Source: Trichoplax adhaerens
Taxonomy: Eukaryota; Placozoa; Uniplacotomia; Trichoplacea; Trichoplacidae
NCBI RefSeq assembly: GCF_000150275.1
Contig: NW_002060974.1
Span: forward strand, 279,744 to 343,743
DNA length: 64,000 nt
Direction: 5' to 3'
Shown: piece by piece, positions 36,001 through 48,415 of the stretch
How the letters are laid out: each line of letters begins with the position of its first letter
How positions within the stretch are numbered: position 1 is the stretch's first letter
The notes under the pieces: generated by a model
What the model saw: only the letters and a program-made list of their open reading frames with translations
Database searches by the model: none
What the model was told of the DNA's origin: nothing
Made by a program: the position numbers and the translations under genes

Positions 36001-36635
36001 ACTACCTGCGTTTAAAGGTGAGTTAGTAAAATTACAACTATTTATTATAAAATCGATTTTTGGACCGATGAAAAAAATTAAAATTGCTCTCAGAAAATTA
36101 ATATTATTATTGGCCTATTGGCAAGTTTGTCTGTCCTCCCCGACATCTACCTTCAGCACGATTCTAAATATGGATGATCTCCTTATCGTTAGGAGATTAC
36201 AGTTAATCACTAGTCTCTCTTAGACAAAAACTAAATCCAAACTTTATTAGGCAACTAGTCATTATCAAAAAATGCTAGAATATCTTGTTTATGGAAAATA
36301 AGAGAAGTATTTATTCACAAAAGTTATTTTGTGACACTATATCATAATGGTCTATGATTATATTTTTATTCCTAACCATAAACTCTATACACCTATAACA
36401 TAAAACGAATTTTCTAGCCTCGCATCAGATTTTTTACTGTCCTATATTTAATAATGAAGATGTGATAGTAGTACAGATAATTCGCAATCCACTATTACTG
36501 AACGTCGAAAGTATTATTGATAATTTTATAGAATGCAAAAGAAATGTTCACACTCGTTGTGCCCGATATGCTCCAAAGGACTGTGGCATTAACAAAGCAC
36601 AAGTGACCGGCAGTGGCCGTTCTAGAGATGCTTAA
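33058..36635 (+). CDS. Tandem C1-domain protein, PKC epsilon/eta-like, no kinase domain
   Basis: Five exons, 33058-33215, 34604-34638, 34811-34881, 35184-35319 and 36532-36635, join in frame (167 residues, TAA). C1 domains bind diacylglycerol or phorbol ester at membranes. C1A: His32, Cys45, Cys48, Cys63, Cys66, His71, Cys74, Cys82 (motifs [37 protein letters not shown]). C1B: His102, Cys115, Cys118, Cys132, Cys135, His140, Cys143, Cys151 ([36 protein letters not shown]). All zinc ligands and spacings fit, and the C1A spacing matches novel PKCs (epsilon/eta). Splice sites are good (GTTAGT, GTAAGG, GTAAAT). The novel-PKC C2 domain upstream and kinase downstream are not found: the frame stops 16 residues after C1B. 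It may be a truncated duplicate or a stand-alone DAG sensor. The 33058 ATG is the first plausible start, but an upstream exon cannot be excluded. Confidence 0.72.
36129..36150. repeat. 22-base word shared exactly with 8391-8412
   Basis: Second copy of the dispersed word beginning GTCTGTCCTCCCCGACAT; it lies in the last intron of the C1-C1 gene. Flanking bases to the right are also related to those at 8413-8450. Confidence 0.6.
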
Positions 36636-39116
36636 CGCAAACATTCACTGTCCTCAGGTGATGAAAAATAGGTATAATCAATATACGATTTAATTATACT
36701 GTAGTTCCATTAAATTTGGAAAACTACATCAAGATTGACACTTTAATTACTTTATTAATCAAAATTGAAATAGGATTTGACCTGTCAAAAAGAAAAGTTC
36801 AAGTGAAGTTGACATGGTATTGCTTCTATAAAGGAAGATTGGGCAGCACGTTATATAACCTAAAAACCATTAAAAATGTTTTTCAGCCTGAATTTTAATG
36901 CATTACTTCAAGAATTTTGCTTTCAAATATTTTACTGCACTGTAGGCGATAATGTGCTTTTTGGTATGCTGTTATAGGGCTAAGATATTGCTCACTATGG
37001 CTGTGATATACTGTTAAATTACAGGATATTACTGTAATAGTATTTGCTAAATTACCAATTACTATAATGGTAGTATTTTACAATGCATGCATAATATTAT
37101 AATATAAAACTGGTGATATTTTTTGCTTATTTTGGCTTTATACGTAGATGATCTATTTAAGTCATGCTGCTCAATGATAATTTTGCCTTTTTCTTTTAGT
37201 TGTGCAACGTAATACAAAAATAAACTGCTTAATTTTTGCTTGACCCTGTTGCTTTATTTTCTACATAAATTGCACTAAACAAATGAAATGGAATAAACTG
37301 TCGAAATGATATACAAATATAAATGCTACATCTTTGATGTGGATACTAAAGATTAATTGACTAGCTTCTAACTCCAGTTGGAAATTCGAACAGAGTCTAC
37401 TTCGCGATAGTCACTACTTCACTTATAAATATTGTAACATACTTTATGTAGATAAAACTGTTAAACTCGTTCTCCAATGTACGAACATAGGATCATAGTA
37501 ACTACTTTTAATTATATTTACAGTTTACAGCTTCAAATTATTCGTTTTATTCTCTAAAAGTCCACAAAATAGTAACAACTTAGTCGCAAGGGTAAAATGC
37601 AAATTTAAATTATTATTAATTGTGGGTGTAGCTAGAATTAAATGTAATCAACTTGTTTTGTAACTGTGAATAATTTCGGTTAAAATTAGCGATGTTGATA
37701 ATTTTAATACTACACGAATTGTATAGCCTCACATTTGATTACCTAGCGTTGATGATAATTTTGATTTAGGCATCCGAATACCCGTATCATAGGTAAAATT
37801 CTTTAATTTATATTTTCATCTTCGCAATTCTATATCTTTTATAGTTAATATCAATACTTTTAGCAGACGGTAGTAACGGTTTCAATTTGATCACCCGTTG
37901 GCATCTGGATCGCTGTTGGATCATCAAATTGAATTTGCAATTAACTATATAGCATCAAATGATATACTAACATTTTTATAAAGTAACATGACTTTTATCC
38001 CCAAAGGATAAAAGATTTGGCATTAGAATAGTTTAAGTCAGAGCTTATGGGAAAGGTTACGGAGCGAAATAGCGCTGTCGCGAGATTGCAACATTTCCAT
38101 TTATTTTTTAAATTTTTTATTAATGAATTCTCATCTATGCAGTCAATCAGTTTATTAAATATTTTATATGATGTTGTTATCTTGCTAAAAGTTATCAATA
38201 TATTCCTATATTAAAGTATACAACACTTCAGTAACGTCCAAAATGCATTTCATACGTTAACAATTATCAAAATCTCGTTCGCAAAATCTTATAAAACGCA
38301 TTTAAATCCCATTTTTTTAAATACTCCTGCATCCAATGTCATCGAAGTACGCTACGAAACTACGCTAACTTCCTGTAGGTATCTCATACTAGTTCATAAC
38401 ATAGTTGTTTCAGTACGACGTATTCGTTATCCGTAAGTCAAACTACTGTCGTCATGGGAATACAGAGAAATTACATCAATAGGTATTACAGAGTCAATCC
38501 AACGATAGTTTAGCGCTTAAATGGATATCTTATCATCATAGTTACACAAACAGTAACGGTTACATTATTGCTGCTCATAAATGGTTAGAACAGAGAGCAT
38601 AAACTTTCCAAGTAAGATTAATAACTTAATCATTAAGACATAATCGATCAATTCGAAAATATCTTTTTGAAAGAAAAAAGCACATTCCTAGATCAGATCT
38701 ATGGATTTCATTCCGCTTTATCATGCAAAACCACACAGCTTTTATCATACGCGTACAAATTATCAATACAGAAATTACTTTGAACAAAGTGTTGAAGAAG
38801 AATACTTTAAATGTAAGTAATATCGCAGCGTACATTGGTGAGAAGGTTATAGTCAAATTGACAAGTAGTTTAAATAGTAACGATTATGATACGCTTAGTA
38901 ATATACTTGATCTGCCAACATCGAACATCGAATAATTTTACTGTCATAATCCTGCAACCTTTATAAATTAAGCGATACTGAAATAGTATTTTCACAATTT
39001 CAAATATTAAACAAAAAACGATAATTCTACTTCGAATACAGCTATTCTTATTTTATGAAGGTGTTGTTCGTGCAGGTATTTTGGCCTTAAACACTGTAAA
39101 TAACAACTACTGATAA
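36636..39116. other. Spacer between C1-C1 and CHP1 genes
   Basis: I looked here for PKC hinge and kinase exons and found none: no glycine-rich loop, HRDLK or DFG motif in any frame. Open frames at 36716-36898 and 38723-38935 (+) and 37995-38198 (-) have no recognisable features. The region includes the small inverted repeat at 37881. Confidence 0.45.
37881..37933. repeat. 11-base perfect inverted repeat
   Basis: TTCAATTTGAT (37881-37891) and ATCAAATTGAA (37923-37933) with a GC-richer 31-base loop. Open reading exists on both strands across it, but no homology is recognised. Confidence 0.55.
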
Positions 39117-41575
39117 CTAATGTAGGAATCGGATGCTCATTTTCTGTTCGACGTCAACTTTTTCTAATGCCTAGTAAATGGGCACAGTGAAGTTTAGCAA
39201 TAGCAGGATTCTCGATTTCTAGACCTATTTATTGTAGTATTTATTACGCCTACAGTAAAACATATCATTTTACCTTTTTGAATTCATCAAACGATATACA
39301 ACCATCTTCATCGGTGTCAGCTTCAACGATTGCACGATCAGCGATGCAACCCAACTATATAAGAAAATACATTACATTTAAATCAATGGTAAATACAATG
39401 AGTGTAATCGTGCTGTACTTCCTCCGCAATACACGACTGTCATTTATAGCAATTACCTGCTCATCAGATATGTTCGTACCGACCATCATATGGAGAATCT
39501 GTCAATGAAATTATCCATATTAGCATGTAATAAAGCTGAAGGCTATATCAGTCACTTAAAGCAAGTCTAGTATGTGTGAAAATAGTCGGTATATGTATGC
39601 TACTACTTGTAAAATAAAATATTATACACTAATACAATATACGCAACTGGTAACAGTCATATTTCAATATTTTTAACTGAACATTGGTAATAAACTTTGG
39701 TAGGGTACAACAATAATACTGTATTGATGAATAAAGTTATCTTAGTAAGAGCGCCAAAATGGATGGTTAATATCATAAAATGAAGTTGAAGTTGCGCAAT
39801 TCTATCAATAAATATGTTTGATTATCGAAACACCCTTATATACAGGGTTCAAAATAGTAGATTGAATGATTGTAAGCACCCTAAATTGCATCACAGCTTA
39901 ACTCACGTCGAGTAATTCATGTCTGGATATTTTGCCATCGTGATCGAGATCATACATCTTGAATGCATCTGGCATAGAAAAAGAGCCGGTAAATACTACT
40001 ATTAGAATAATCGATTGGAAGAAAACATTGTAAGTTGAAGTAATGCAATCATGTCCATCAGGTGTAAAAACAGTGTTCAAGGGAAATTTGGTAATGTAAA
40101 CAATATTGCGAAAGGTAATCCAATTCAACGATGGCACATCATTGAGTTATGTTATATACCAGGGACTACACAAGGTTATAAATGGCCGATTTACCTCCCT
40201 TTCGTTTTTTGAGCAGTCTCTGGCTATATGCACATCGAACATTAGCCAAAGACGAGTTAAGACGAGAAAATGGGCGATTTTAGCTTGCATCATCACTTAC
40301 ATTTTAATTTTTGTTCTCGAATTTCCTCTATTGCTTGCGGTTTTTCATTTGGTTTACAAGGTCTAAATAAAGCCAACGTTCTCATAAATTGCCTAAAGTT
40401 AATACTTGGTTCTGCACCATTATTTCTGGAATGACAAGCAGAAAGAATGCTGTTAATATAACTCTATATTTTATCCATGATGAATATGATCGAGAAGCCG
40501 ATGTTAAGTGGACAAACATGATCGTCTATAATAAGTATACAAGCTAGAAGGATAAAACTTACGTCGAATCCCAGAAGAAAGACTCAATAATGCGGTCACC
40601 GAGCGGATTGATAGCAAGTTCAGGAATTCGCATAAACTCTTCACGCCTAAGTTAGAAACGTTGGATGATCTTGATTAGTATTTTGTAACGTCCAGCAATA
40701 AGGTCAATATCGACGATATATTTCATTCTTCCGCATTGACAATTGTTATCCTACTATTCTACCAGTATTATTATATATTTATAATCGTCAGTAATTTCAA
40801 ATAGTTCCATGACTGCGATTGAAGGTCACTGAAAAGAGAAATTGGAATACGCTATAATAACCTCTGAGTATCAGAATACTATCTGTATCATAAGTCAAAG
40901 GATAATATGATTACTACTCTACGTCTGTTCGGAGCAATCATGAATGAATTTGTGAAGGTATTTCTAAGTGATTGCACAGTCCATCTCTACGAATAGAAAT
41001 TGAAGAGTACTGCCAACATGGGCATGAATTGGCACTGTAGAATATGACACAGCCGTGGCTATCCTCCAGTACTACCGTCAATCCTATTGCAACTTATCAG
41101 GCATTTTACTCTCCATATTCAAGTGTACGAGAAAAGATTGCGCTAGGCATTAAATCGTATCAAAACAGCATCTGTGTACTCACGTTAAACTGCCAGTATT
41201 GCGCTTATCCAAAGTCGAAAATCTGCTGTGCAACCGCTGGATTTGACTGGGAGAAACTAGAATAAATCCATAAGATCCATTTGAAGGTTAAACAACAAGT
41301 TGAATGCATCAGTTACTAGTACAGTAGCCCTAACTAAGATAATTTAACACCAAGTTGAATCAATCAAACATTGGAGATGATCATTATTCAATCCAGCCAT
41401 CCATCATTGCAACACTGATTTATGCAAAGCCACTGAAAAAATGACATGACTAACCCTTCATTTATATTGATACTACGGACAATAATTGCCCCATCCACTT
41501 GTACTTACAATGAGTTTCTTTTTGGATAGCAGCAATTTCTTCCGGTCGTAATATTAATGAAGAATTAGAACCCAT
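39117..41575 (-). CDS. CHP1: Calcineurin B homologous protein 1 (CHP1), complete
   Basis: EF-hand protein that in animals binds the juxtamembrane region of NHE-type Na+/H+ exchangers and supports their delivery and activity; it also takes part in vesicle trafficking. Eight exons on the minus strand, in order: 41509-41575, 41184-41256, 40563-40646, 40301-40425, 39907-39968, 39457-39498, 39274-39354 and 39117-39170. They give 195 residues, the same length as vertebrate CHP1. The N-terminus MGSNSS keeps Gly2 and Ser6 for N-myristoylation. EF1 and EF2 are degenerate; FMRIPELAINPLGDRI is highly conserved. EF3 loop 123-134 (DLDHDGKISRHE) and EF4 loop 164-175 (DTDEDGCISFDE) have full calcium ligands. 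The C-terminus is EKVDVEQKMSIRFLH. Every junction has GT/AG borders and correct phase. CHP2 or a pre-duplication ancestor is the only alternative. A satellite lies just upstream. Confidence 0.93.
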
Positions 41576-41884
41576 TTCTCATCCTTGACACTGGAGCTAA
41601 AATGGATAAAAAAAAAAATGGCTTCTCCTTGCTGTTGCTGGCTATGGAGGTGGTGCCAATCCTGACTGTATAGTCCTGTATGCGTACCGGGCCTGAATCA
41701 TTTGCCCTAGGCCTTGTAAAGTACACACTGCAATACGGCACGATCCGGTAGGATAGTGTTCAATCAACCAGTGGAGCGATAGTTCATTTCTATGGATGGA
41801 AAGGGTTGCTTGGCGTTTCATATGCGGTGCGGAGGAGGTCATCGTACCGATGGCAAATGTCAACGCCATCCAAAAACAAGCCAA
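41576..41884. other. Presumed CHP1 promoter/5' UTR region
   Basis: About 300 bases of higher GC than the surroundings between the CHP1 ATG and the satellite. A minus-strand open frame (41642-41884) and a short plus-strand frame at 41602 have no recognisable homology. The likely role is the CHP1 promoter and leader; no TATA box is obvious on the minus strand. Confidence 0.35.
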
Positions 41885-43165
41885 GATTGACAGAAGTCAG
41901 TGACGGACGGATGCAAGCTGATGACTGTACAGTGTATCATGGACGACCCACACACAGTACGTACTGTAGGGTACAGTGGAGTACAGTGCAATACAAGACT
42001 CACCATGGCTGAATATCTTCAGCACCTTCTTCATTACTGTTTACCTTGAAGTGAACGAGATTGACAGAAGTCAGTGACGGACGGATGCGAAATGATGACT
42101 GTACAGTGTACACCTTGAAATGAACGAGATTGACAGAAGTCAGTGACGGACGGATGCGAAATGATGACTGTACAGTGTACACCTTGAAATGAACGAGATT
42201 GACAGAAGTCAGTGACGGACGGATGCGAAATGATGACTGTACAGTGTACAGTGTACACCTTGAAGTGAACGAGATTGACAGAAGTCAGTGACGGACGGAT
42301 GCGAGATGATGACTGTACAGTGTATCATGGACGACCCACGCACAGTACATACTGTATGGTTCAGTGCAGTACAGTGCAATACAAGACTCACCATGACTGA
42401 ATATCTATCTTCATTACTGTACTGTACAGTACAGTGTACACCTTGAAGTGAACGAGATTGACAGAAGTCAGTGACGGACGGATACGAGATGATGACTGTA
42501 CAGTGTATCATGGATGATCCACACACTGTACGTACTGTATGGTACAGTGCAGTACAGTGCAATACAAGACTCACCACGGCTGAATATCTTCAGTACCCTC
42601 TTCATTACTGTACACCTTTGAAGTGAAGGAGATTGACAGAAGTCAACGACGGACGGACGCGAAAGGATGACTGTACAGTGTATCATGGATGACCCACACA
42701 CAGTACACACTGTATGGTACGGTGCAGTACAGTGCAATACAAGACTCACCATGGCTAAATATCTTCAGCACCCTCTTCATTAGTGTACAGTGTTTACCTT
42801 GAAGTGAACGAGATTGACAGAAGTCAATGACGGACGGATGCGAGAGGATAATTGTACAGTGTATCATGGATGACCTACGCACAGTACATACTGTATGGTA
42901 CAGTGCAATATAATGCAATACAATACTCACCAAGGCTGAATATCTTCAGTACCCTCTTCATTACTGTACAGTGTACACTGTACACCTTGAAGTGAAGGAG
43001 ATTGACAGATGTCAGCGACGGACGGATGCAACATGATGACTGTACAGTGTATCATGGACGACCCACACACAGTACATACTGTATGGTACAGTGCAGTACA
43101 AGCCTCTCCATGACTGAATATCTTCAGCATCCTCTTCATGTTCACCTTGAAGTGAACGAGATTTA
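41885..43165. repeat. Satellite/minisatellite array rich in TACAGT palindromes
   Basis: Core word ATTGACAGAAGTCAGTGACG starts at 41886, 42060, 42129, 42198, 42274, 42457, 42632, 42813 and 43001 (variants included). Periods are 69, 69 and 76 in the middle and about 174-188 elsewhere. The long unit adds a block with ATCATGGACGACCCACACAC, CAGTACATACTGTATGG and ACTCACCATGGCTGAATATC. ACTGTACAGT and GTACACTGTACA palindromes recur at unit ends. Minus-strand open frames across the array are repeat artefacts. The last unit breaks off at about 43165. Confidence 0.9.
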
Positions 43166-43408
43166 CTTTTAATACTTTAAATTTAGCCAAAATTTCACGT
43201 CAGCACATTCTGAAACCCTTCAACAATTTACAATCGATGATTTTGCTAAATTAGATTGTAGTATTAACAAATTGGATCACCTTTGAAAATTTGTCAATAC
43301 CAACCATCAGTCAGTGCTTCATTTACTGTATGGTCGGTTCAAATAGCTTACGGTGTCTGCTTACAAATCATGCAGTCATCGAGATCATCTCCATGGTTTC
43401 TACTACAC

Positions 43409-43686
43409 ACTAGGTAAAATATCGTATCTACGTATTAATTCCGTTAACACTAAATGCATGCATGGAAAATATCAATATTAAATCACGTATTCACTCGTTC
43501 AATACGCCTACAAGATGCTTCCTCTCCACCATTTCTACTCTGGTATATCGTCGACCTCTCGATACTAGGTAAAATATCCAATCGACGCATAGTATTACGG
43601 TAACTCCGTGAACAAACAAATGCATGGATGGAAAACATCAACATTCAATGACTTATTCAGTAGTTAAATACGCGAACAAGATGTTG
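43409..43686. repeat. Two-copy direct repeat, period about 155 bases
   Basis: Copies begin ACTAGGTAAAATATC at 43409 and 43564 and share AAATGCATG(C/G)ATGGAAAAYATCAA and a tail with ACAAGATG. They are diverged and non-coding as far as I can see. Confidence 0.6.
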
Positions 43687-45980
43687 TATTTCTGTCGACA
43701 ATTGCTCGTTCAATACGTCAATCTTTCGTAGTATAGTGCACTTCCATTTGTAGCTTGATTCAAGACTAGACATCGCTATACTGTAGTAGGTACAGTAGAA
43801 ACAGTAAGAAGGAACGACTTGATTGATTATGGATGTATATGATATAGAAAATGGATGCGGAAGAGAGGATAGAAATCCTACCAACATGGATCTTACTACC
43901 TTCATAATATCTCCAATATTAGCAAAAGTGCACAGTCGGCAGCAACCAAACATGATTGACCCGGAAGTGATCATAACCCTTTATCCAATAAAGTATACCT
44001 GGTCATAATACTATTTGTAGTATCCATCAATATAGAATTAAGGTACTCAATTTAAAGGACGAATGATTCTTTCGTACAATGGGTCGTGTAGCTAGTTAAG
44101 GTTGATTAATTAATGACTACTTATAACAGCAGATTAGGACTATGGAATGATGGAAAATTGAATGAAGCCGGCATATTGAGATACATCCGGGTACACTGGT
44201 TAAATAAATAAATAATAACAGAATCGCAACTGTTCCAGATGAAATTTGATATTACTACAAATCCATATACACCTCCCCACATACCGGCAATAGTACATAT
44301 CGATATGTCTATCAACATTTCGTGGTGAGCTTTAAATTTAAAAATCGATCTACACCTTTCTTATACATTGTGATCAACAAAGTTAGCCGTGAATACATGA
44401 GCATTGAGTGTTTTTGGCTCTTGATTCTACCAGCAGTTCAGTACGAAAATGGATAGGCTTGATTTGTTTAAAATCGGAAAAAAGTAGTTCCTCTGAACAG
44501 AATTTAAATTCTTTTTTACATAATAATTACTATCTAGATGAAAAAAACATTGTCGTCTTTCTGATCGAGGTACTCTCAATAAGATTAATTTTACTTCCAA
44601 GAAATGATTGAGGCCTAGGACTGAAGTCATTTTAGCGAAGAACGGTATCGTTTTCAGCGATTATTAGATAAGTAACAATCTCTAAAAACGGGTTTTTAAC
44701 AAAAAAAATGTTTATCAAGCGAACGTAACTATAATGTTAAATTGTAAATATCATCATTCTTGTAGAAAACAACTTGAGAAGATATTTCAAGTACGGTGTG
44801 CCTCAGGAATAATCCAATGTGAAATGGAAAACAGTATAATATCAATGACTATTAACAATAAAGCACTCTATCTAAGCTTATATATTATATTGAATTATTT
44901 AGGTATGAACAATGCCGTAATATAGTCTTTGCTTTAAAAATACTAAAATTCTTGTTACTATTGTTGTAAAAATATTATTACTGTAATAACAGTTTTCGTA
45001 AAATATCATCGATGCATCGACATTTGCTAAAGTCACTTAAGTGTATAAGTTATCAGGTCATGCTAATGACTTAGTCTCGTGTTACTAGGATAATACAGAG
45101 CAGGATAATTGCCGTTAGGCTCATTTTGTTAGTATTTGAGCCATATAACTGACTGTAACAAGTTCGATGTGATAAAGTACACCTATTTTAGATTCAAGAT
45201 TGTAAATATTAATCATAATACGTACAGTACATGATTAAGCCGATGCCCATGAAATATCTTTTTCAAGTGTTAGGAACTGTTACTTTTGCGATCTTGTTGT
45301 AAGTAGCATATTCTTGCATAAAATGTATTATTGGGTTTCTTTAAGGTAAGCTTTCAAACGCTAGTGGTCAAAGTAGATATGGCTTAATCAGTCTCCTTTC
45401 AAGAAATTGTCAAGAAAAGTTAGAATAGAATCCTGTTAATCTTCATGATAATGGTGATACAACATTACATAAAGAATTTAGAATTTTAAATTATCTCATC
45501 TACTTCCGTGTTAGTATCAGTACTAAATGCAATCCGGAATTTGCGATGTCCTATTTTTAAGCTATCATAAAGTTATGCTTAATATTCTATTCTTAACATG
45601 TTTACATCAGTTCTCTATCAATCTCTAAATGCTTGAATAAATTATTTTGTTATCATAATGTTCCAAACGTCTCTTCTTGCAATTGCATGCAAAGAAGTGT
45701 TGTAATCGATAGAATAGCTTTTCTCGTTCAATTAATCGGTGTCAGTGATGAATCAAAAATATATCTTGAATACCACAAATGATGTCAAGTTGTAAACATA
45801 CATGTGAATAATTCATAGTATTAATAACCAATTAGCTTTTGAAAGTGAAGTTAGTTAAAAAAGATAATGCCAATTAATAGTAACATACTCTTAACACTTT
45901 CTTATTTTCTTAAAAATTCATGCAGGTGCTGACGGGAATAACAATAATATTATTATTAGTCAAATAAGGTAGTATAATTT
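43687..45980. other. Spacer, no gene recognised
   Basis: AT-rich DNA with several open frames of about 60-105 codons on both strands (for example 43657-43974 minus and 44408-44611 plus), none with recognisable domains or splice context. Confidence 0.4.
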
Positions 45981-47261
45981 GATGAAAATGAAAACAGAAC
46001 ATTTTCTCTGATCTGTTGTATTTCATGGCATATTTTTATTTTATTGTATTGTGATTACGATCAAAGCTGACCAAAGCAGTCCTTATATCGGTTAGATACA
46101 AGAATCGAATAGAATGGTTAAATTTTGTAAAAGATAGGAATGAAATTTGATTAGAATACAAAAAATGATCATTTTCGTGGCTAAAATCTCATATATTGAC
46201 TGTTATTAAATATTATGCTGTTGAGTAAAGACTGCGATTGTCTCCGCTCTTGAATTTTACCTCTGAGAGAACTACAATGATAATAAAGCTATTCCTTTAA
46301 TAAAATATACCGGATGGCAATATTTACCTGCAATTAAAATTTAAAATTATAGAGAAAACTTTATCTGTACGAATTTTGGTAAAGTATGATTGGATCTAGA
46401 TCAAATACAGTATTGTAATACTTAGTTCTTAATCATCGTTTACTATTTCGCTTTATTTAAAAAGTCAGATACCGGCAACAAATACTATTAAAAGTGAAAT
46501 GATTGATAGCCGAGCAAACTATGTATCAATAACGTATTTGCCATGATATTCTATTAATTGTAACTGTGAGGTTTATTTGTAGCCATCATTAGTAAATTTA
46601 TTGAATATAGGTTATTAGATCGTGCAATTTATCTTTATGTACGAATTTATCTTCATGTACGTCGTTAGCTTGCAGCCATCATCGAAGTTTCCAAACCACT
46701 GTATTAATTAGTAATTGTTTTCAATCTATAAGTTAGTAAGCATTGTTGAAATGATAATTGACCAAACTAAGGAATTGTTATACTTTAATCTGTCTTATTA
46801 GCAAGAGCAGCGTAAGCTTTTTCATCATTTTACTCAATTTTTTCCTGTTTAATATTTATAGCGCCAATAAAATGTAAATCTTGCTTCTAATGGTCAGTAA
46901 CGATCTATGTAAACTTTAGATCTTGTCATAAATTCATCCTATTCATCCGTGGGAATTTTATATTTCAAAAGCTGGGTTGGTATTCCTTGGTTATAGTAAA
47001 ATAATACATACTATATAAAAAAGAAATTCTATGCTTTCAAAAGTAACATAAATAAATAAAATTTTCCTAAAAATTATAAGGAAGTCCATTGCAGTCGTTT
47101 TCCATTCTAAAGCTTTTTGTATGAAGTAATTTGTAATGATGATTAGTTCTACATCGATAGATTAAAAAACTTCTTACTTAATACTAAATTTATTTTCTTA
47201 CTTGAATATTTAATATAATTTCTAACTTTGATATGTCAACAATATTTATGCCAAAATTATG

Positions 47262-47270
47262 TATAAATAG
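47262..47270 (+). promoter_or_regulatory. TATA box upstream of GPCR 1
   Basis: TATAAATAG, a near-consensus TATA box, 167 bases before the ATG at 47429. The duplicate copy has GAATAAATAG in the equivalent place (about 55742), so the element was degraded along with the pseudogene. Confidence 0.45.
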
Positions 47271-47428
47271 CATGCAAACCGTCTATTCTGCTTAACTAGC
47301 CTTGGCGTATAGCTTTGATATTGTAGCAATAGTCTTCGGTTAATTTGGATTCTTCAATTGGAAGTGAAATCTGGCCTACACTATTTAATTAAATATAAGA
47401 TCCGATTTCAACTCAAATTAGATAGAAT

Positions 47429-48415
47429 ATGGATGCAACCATTAATGCATCTAATGTTACTTTTCGTGTGTCCTTAATAAAAAGTCGTCGATACCTTATG
47501 ATATTCACTATTACAGAAAGTGTCGCTGGCTTGAGTATAAATGCTATTATGGTCAAAGTGTTCATAACAGACAAACAATTTCGAAAGACTACCTATCGTT
47601 TATTATGTATGGTAATGATTTCTGACATTATTGCCTCATTAAATTCGATCACTGGTTATATTATTGCAGCCTATAATACACTAGATTATCACGATGGTGC
47701 GACATGGTGTGCTATATTTCTTACGGTTGGAGCTGCTTCATATGCAGTTTCTATGATGAATCTAGCTTTGATTGCAATCGATCGCTACTTTGTTATTGTT
47801 CGACCATTTTCGCCTTTTTATCGATATTACAAGAGGAATTTTCTAATTATTTCTGAGATATTAATCTGGTTATCATCCATAGGAGTGACTATGCCAATGA
47901 CAGTTTATGTTTCTAGCTATCAGGATACGCCTTTGTTTTGCGATTTACCAAATATAAATTTTGAGAAATCAGTGTACCTTTTAATTCTAACACTGACTAT
48001 TTATGTCACTCCTGCATTGCTCATAGTCATAGCTTATTTTAGAATTATCAATTTTCAGAGGAATTATGTTCGGCCCGGTCATAGGACATCCCAACAGCTT
48101 CGAAAAGATTATGCAACTAAAAGGAGATTTATCTGGATGTTAATATGGATAACTGTATGCTCTGCTTTTATAACTTGGCCTTCGTTTGGAACTGTTACCG
48201 CAATAGCAGTTACTCAAAAATCGATTTCTCAACTTACTTCCGGGAACGCAGTAATTTATTTCTTAATTTTTACTGGCTATATTATTACATTATCATTGAA
48301 TATTCTAAACCCACTCATAATTTTAACATTCGATCAACATCTAAGACGGGCGGTGTGGCTCAAATTTGGAAGCAACTTATACCAAAAAGTTATAATGTTT
48401 ACATCTAAATCCTGA
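47429..48415 (+). CDS. Rhodopsin-like (class A) GPCR, intronless
   Basis: 328-residue receptor with seven hydrophobic segments. The extracellular N-terminus has two N-glycosylation sequons (Asn6, Asn9). TM1 has Asn38, TM2 has Asp66. Cys94 at the top of TM3 pairs in the family with Cys171 in extracellular loop 2. DRY is at 118-120 (IDRYFVIV), the TM4 Trp is 147, a TM5 Pro is 195, and TM6 ends with TWP rather than CWxP. TM7 has NPLII (294-298) in place of NPxxY. The third loop (YVRPGHRTSQQL...) is short. No introns, as is common in lineage-expanded GPCRs. The ligand is unknown; the family is local and paralogous to 62120-63079. The start was chosen because it gives a sensible N-terminus and lies 167 bases after a TATA box. 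Confidence 0.88.
   Translation: MDATINASNVTFRVSLIKSRRYLMIFTITESVAGLSINAIMVKVFITDKQFRKTTYRLLCMVMISDIIASLNSITGYIIAAYNTLDYHDGATWCAIFLTVGAASYAVSMMNLALIAIDRYFVIVRPFSPFYRYYKRNFLIISEILIWLSSIGVTMPMTVYVSSYQDTPLFCDLPNINFEKSVYLLILTLTIYVTPALLIVIAYFRIINFQRNYVRPGHRTSQQLRKDYATKRRFIWMLIWITVCSAFITWPSFGTVTAIAVTQKSISQLTSGNAVIYFLIFTGYIITLSLNILNPLIILTFDQHLRRAVWLKFGSNLYQKVIMFTSKS

Noticed and set aside
36716-36898. 60-codon open frame after the C1-C1 gene
   Set aside because: Checked as a possible kinase exon; no kinase motif, and composition like the background.
37866-37940. Open reading on both strands over the 37881 hairpin
   Set aside because: Openness on both strands follows from the inverted repeat; no homology.
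38723-38935. 70-codon open frame
   Set aside because: Reads like plausible protein (NVSNIAAYIGEKVIVKL) but has no known motif, paired splice signals or paralogue.
41602-41674. 23-codon plus-strand frame with Leu-rich stretch resembling a signal peptide
   Set aside because: Too short, starts on a poly-A run and lies in the presumed CHP1 promoter on the opposite strand.
42000-43190. Several minus-strand open frames of 60-122 codons across the satellite
   Set aside because: They repeat the same peptide (HPSVTDFCQS...) because they are translations of the tandem repeat; no independent coding support.
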